Assembly (NCBI GenBank): GCA_023141985.1
Contig: JAGLKH010000361.1
Span: forward strand, 1-6,811
Origin: Flavobacteriaceae bacterium
GTDB lineage: Bacteria > Bacteroidota > Bacteroidia > Flavobacteriales > Flavobacteriaceae
DNA: 6,811 nt
Reading direction: 5' to 3'
A model generated the notes under the pieces. That model was given only the letters and a program-made list of their open reading frames with translations, was not told where the DNA came from and did no database searches. Position numbers and translations under genes: made by a program. Shown one piece after another: positions 4,350 through 6,811 of the stretch. Every line of letters begins with the position of its first letter. Within the stretch, counting starts at the first letter, position 1.

Positions 4350-6811
4350 CTATTTAATTGCTGCTTGAGCAGATGCTATTCGAGCAATAGGAATTCTATA
4401 AGGCGAACAACTTACATAGTCCATACCTGTTCTATAACAGAATTCTACCGAACTTGGTTCACCACCATGTTCTCCACAAATACCAACCTTTAAATTAGGC
4501 TTTGTTTTTCTGCCTTTATCAGTTCCCATTTTCACCAATTGTCCTACACCTTCTTGATCTAATACTTCAAATGGGTCAACTTTTAATATTCCCTTTTCAA
4601 TATATATAGGTAAGAATTTGCCTGCATCATCACGAGAATAACCAAATGCCATCTGCGTTAGATCATTTGTTCCAAATGAGAAGAACTCAGCACGTTGTGC
4701 AATAAGATCTGCTGTTAAAGCTGCTCGAGGAATTTCTATCATAGTTCCTACTAAATACTCAATAGTATCATTTCTTTCTTCAAATACTTGATTTGCTGTA
4801 TCTCTTATTATATTTTCTTGTTCAACAAACTCAGCTAAAGTTCCTATTAATGGGACCATAATTTCTGGTTTTGCCTCAATACCTTTTGCTTTTAAATTTA
4901 AAGCGGCTTCAATAATAGCCCTTGCTTGCATTTCAGTTATTTCAGGATAGGTATTCCCTAATCTGCAACCTCGATGACCTAACATTGGATTAAATTCTTG
5001 TAGTTCAGCTATTTTATTTTTAACAGCTTGTAATGATATATTCATATCTTCGGCAAGCTCTTTTTGTTGAGTCAGCTGATGAGGTACAAATTCATGTAAA
5101 GGAGGGTCCAATAAGCGAATAGTTACCGGTAAGCCTTCCATTGCTTCAAAAATACCTTCAAAATCTTCACGTTGCATAGGTAATAGATCTTTAAGAGCTC
5201 GTCTTCTACCTTTAAGAGTATCAGCTAAAATCATTTCACGCATAGCTTTAATACGGTCAACGTCAAAAAACATATGTTCGGTTCTTGTTAAACCAATACC
5301 TTGTGCTCCAAAACTACGTGCTACTTTAGCATCTTTTGGTGTATCGGCATTTGTTCTCACTTTCATGGTTGCAAACTTGTCTGATAAATCCATGATCTCA
5401 GCAAATTCACCACTTAATTCAGGTTTGATAGTTGCTACTTTGCCTTCAATAATATTACCTGTAGAACCATTTAATGAAATCCAATCACCTTCATGATATT
5501 CTTTTCCATCTACAGTTAATGTTCTTTTCTTGTAATTTATTAGTAATGAACCAGCACCAGAAACACAACATTTGCCCATACCACGAGCAACAACAGCTGC
5601 ATGCGAAGTCATACCCCCACGTGCTGTTAATATCCCTCTTGCAAGATTCATGCCTTCCAGATCTTCTGGTGAAGTTTCTATTCGTGTTAATATTGTGTTC
5701 TTAAATTTTGTAGCCTCATCAGCAAAGAAAACTATTTGACCTGTTGCTGCTCCAGGTGAAGCAGGCAAGCCTTGTGCAATTACATGAGCTGTCTTAAGAG
5801 CTTCAGGATCAAAAACCGGGTGTAATAATTCATCCAATTTATTAGGCTCAATTTGTAGTAAAGCTTCTTTTTCGGTTATCATACCTTCTTTTAGAGTATC
5901 TATTGCAATTTTTACCATTGCAGCTCCAGTGCGTTTACCATTTCTTGTTTGCAATATCCAAAGTTTACCTTCTTGCATAGTAAACTCCATATCTTGCATG
6001 TCGCGATAATGCTTTTCCAGTTTATCCTGGTACTCATTGAGTTCGTTAAAAATTGAAGGCATTAACTCTTCTAATGAAGGATATTCTTCAGTTCTCTCAT
6101 CTTCATCAACATTAGCTAATTCTGCCCAACGCTGTGAACCTAATTTTGTGATTTGCTGAGGAGTTCTAACACCTGCAACTACATCTTCCCCTTGTGCATT
6201 GATTAAATATTCTCCGTTAAAAACATTTTCGCCTGTACCGGCATCACGAGTAAAACAAACACCAGTACCGGATTTTACTCCCATATTACCATAAACCATG
6301 GCTTGAACGTTTACTGCAGTTCCCCAATCGGAAGGATATCCATGCATATTCCTGTAATAAATAGCTCTTTTACCATTCCAGCTATTAAATACTGCCATTA
6401 CAGCTCCCCAAAGTTGATCCCAAGGATCTGTAGGGAAATCATGACCTGTACGTTTTTTAACAGCCTCTTTAAAATCATAAACCAAGTCTTGTAAATCCTG
6501 AACAGTAAATTCGGTATCTAATTCAATATTTCTTTTATGCTTAAGTGCTTCCATTATTTCTTCAAAAGGATCAATATCTTCTTTTGAATGAGGTTTCATT
6601 CCTAATACAACACCACCATACATTTGAATAAACCTTCTATAAGAATCCCAAGCAAAACGTTCATTATTAGTTTTTTTTACCAAACCCATAACCACATCTT
6701 CATTTAGGCCTAAATTTAAAACCGTATCCATCATGCCTGGCATTGAAACTCTTGCACCTGAACGTACTGATATTAATAATGGATTCTCTGCATTACCATA
6801 AGTGGTACCCA
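4350..6811 (-). CDS. ppdK: Pyruvate,phosphate dikinase, N-terminus cut by window edge
   Basis: PPDK interconverts pyruvate + ATP + Pi and PEP + AMP + PPi in the cytoplasm. It serves gluconeogenesis or PPi-based glycolysis. The frame is open through 6811: before the Met at 6743 it reads NPLLISVRSGARVS, a classic PPDK segment, so that Met is internal. About 819 residues are visible, and roughly 50-90 N-terminal residues are missing. Numbering from the Met at 6743: the ATP-grasp domain includes GVKSGTGVCFTRDAGTGE (155-172) and LWILQTR (261-267). The swivelling phosphohistidine domain has GGMTSHAAVVARGMG (376-390) with catalytic His381, and Thr379 at the position of the Thr that is phosphorylated for regulation in plants. 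The PEP/pyruvate barrel has IGLTRTEHMFF (483-493), RLLDPPLHEF (543-552), GTMIEIPRAAL (666-676), SFGTNDLTQ (689-697) and ICGEHGGEPSS (755-765) with catalytic Cys756. All key residues are present and there is no frameshift. It is convergent with the EF-G2 operon. Its promoter lies outside the window. Confidence 0.97.
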   Translation of the reverse strand, partial: GTTYGNAENPLLISVRSGARVSMPGMMDTVLNLGLNEDVVMGLVKKTNNERFAWDSYRRFIQMYGGVVLGMKPHSKEDIDPFEEIMEALKHKRNIELDTEFTVQDLQDLVYDFKEAVKKRTGHDFPTDPWDQLWGAVMAVFNSWNGKRAIYYRNMHGYPSDWGTAVNVQAMVYGNMGVKSGTGVCFTRDAGTGENVFNGEYLINAQGEDVVAGVRTPQQITKLGSQRWAELANVDEDERTEEYPSLEELMPSIFNELNEYQDKLEKHYRDMQDMEFTMQEGKLWILQTRNGKRTGAAMVKIAIDTLKEGMITEKEALLQIEPNKLDELLHPVFDPEALKTAHVIAQGLPASPGAATGQIVFFADEATKFKNTILTRIETSPEDLEGMNLARGILTARGGMTSHAAVVARGMGKCCVSGAGSLLINYKKRTLTVDGKEYHEGDWISLNGSTGNIIEGKVATIKPELSGEFAEIMDLSDKFATMKVRTNADTPKDAKVARSFGAQGIGLTRTEHMFFDVDRIKAMREMILADTLKGRRRALKDLLPMQREDFEGIFEAMEGLPVTIRLLDPPLHEFVPHQLTQQKELAEDMNISLQAVKNKIAELQEFNPMLGHRGCRLGNTYPEITEMQARAIIEAALNLKAKGIEAKPEIMVPLIGTLAEFVEQENIIRDTANQVFEERNDTIEYLVGTMIEIPRAALTADLIAQRAEFFSFGTNDLTQMAFGYSRDDAGKFLPIYIEKGILKVDPFEVLDQEGVGQLVKMGTDKGRKTKPNLKVGICGEHGGEPSSVEFCYRTGMDYVSCSPYRIPIARIASAQAAIK

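Noticed and set aside
5474..6494. Plus-strand open frames at 5474-5704 and 6303-6494
   Set aside because: Both are antisense to conserved PPDK regions and have no leader, motif or context of their own.
6741..6743. ATG at 6743 (minus strand) as the start of PPDK
   Set aside because: The frame is open upstream to the window end and encodes the conserved PPDK segment NPLLISVRSGARVS, so this Met is internal and the gene is cut by the window.

Overview
The window is AT-rich DNA (about one-third G+C by eye) that looks like a member of the Bacteroidota. Three things point that way. Start codons are preceded by A/T-rich leaders with no Shine-Dalgarno sequence. TAnnTTTG-type -7 promoter elements lie upstream of genes. 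The proteins are of Bacteroidota type: a cold-shock-domain protein with a Lys-rich N-terminal extension, an EF-G paralog of the EF-G2 kind, and a secreted protein whose signal peptide ends in SFG|Q. No RNA gene, CRISPR array, prophage or transposase was seen.

Layout: 85-540 (+) encodes the cold-shock-domain protein. 711-1598 (+) encodes a secreted or periplasmic protein of unknown function, possibly two diverged DUF302-like halves, and ends in a clear intrinsic terminator (about 1605-1640). 1726-3846 (+) encodes a full-length EF-G paralog. Only 11 bp downstream, and probably in the same operon, 3858-4238 (+) encodes a small helical, charged protein that I do not recognise. A 19-bp perfect inverted repeat (4276-4325) separates this operon from a convergent gene on the minus strand (4350 to the window end), which is pyruvate,phosphate dikinase lacking its N-terminus because the window ends.

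The most interesting content is the EF-G paralog. Its P-loop and ribosome-acting domains II-V look intact. The residues that drive GTP hydrolysis in ordinary EF-G do not: the switch I RGIT motif reads ASIY, the switch II DTPGH motif reads DTPGL (catalytic His lost), and the NKxD motif reads NQID. This matches the pattern of Bacteroides EF-G2, reported to drive translocation without GTP hydrolysis during starvation. Co-transcription with an uncharacterised small protein makes that protein a candidate partner. The neighbouring PPDK (PEP/PPi metabolism) and cold-shock protein fit a loose theme of stress and energy economy, but nothing in the sequence shows they are functionally linked.
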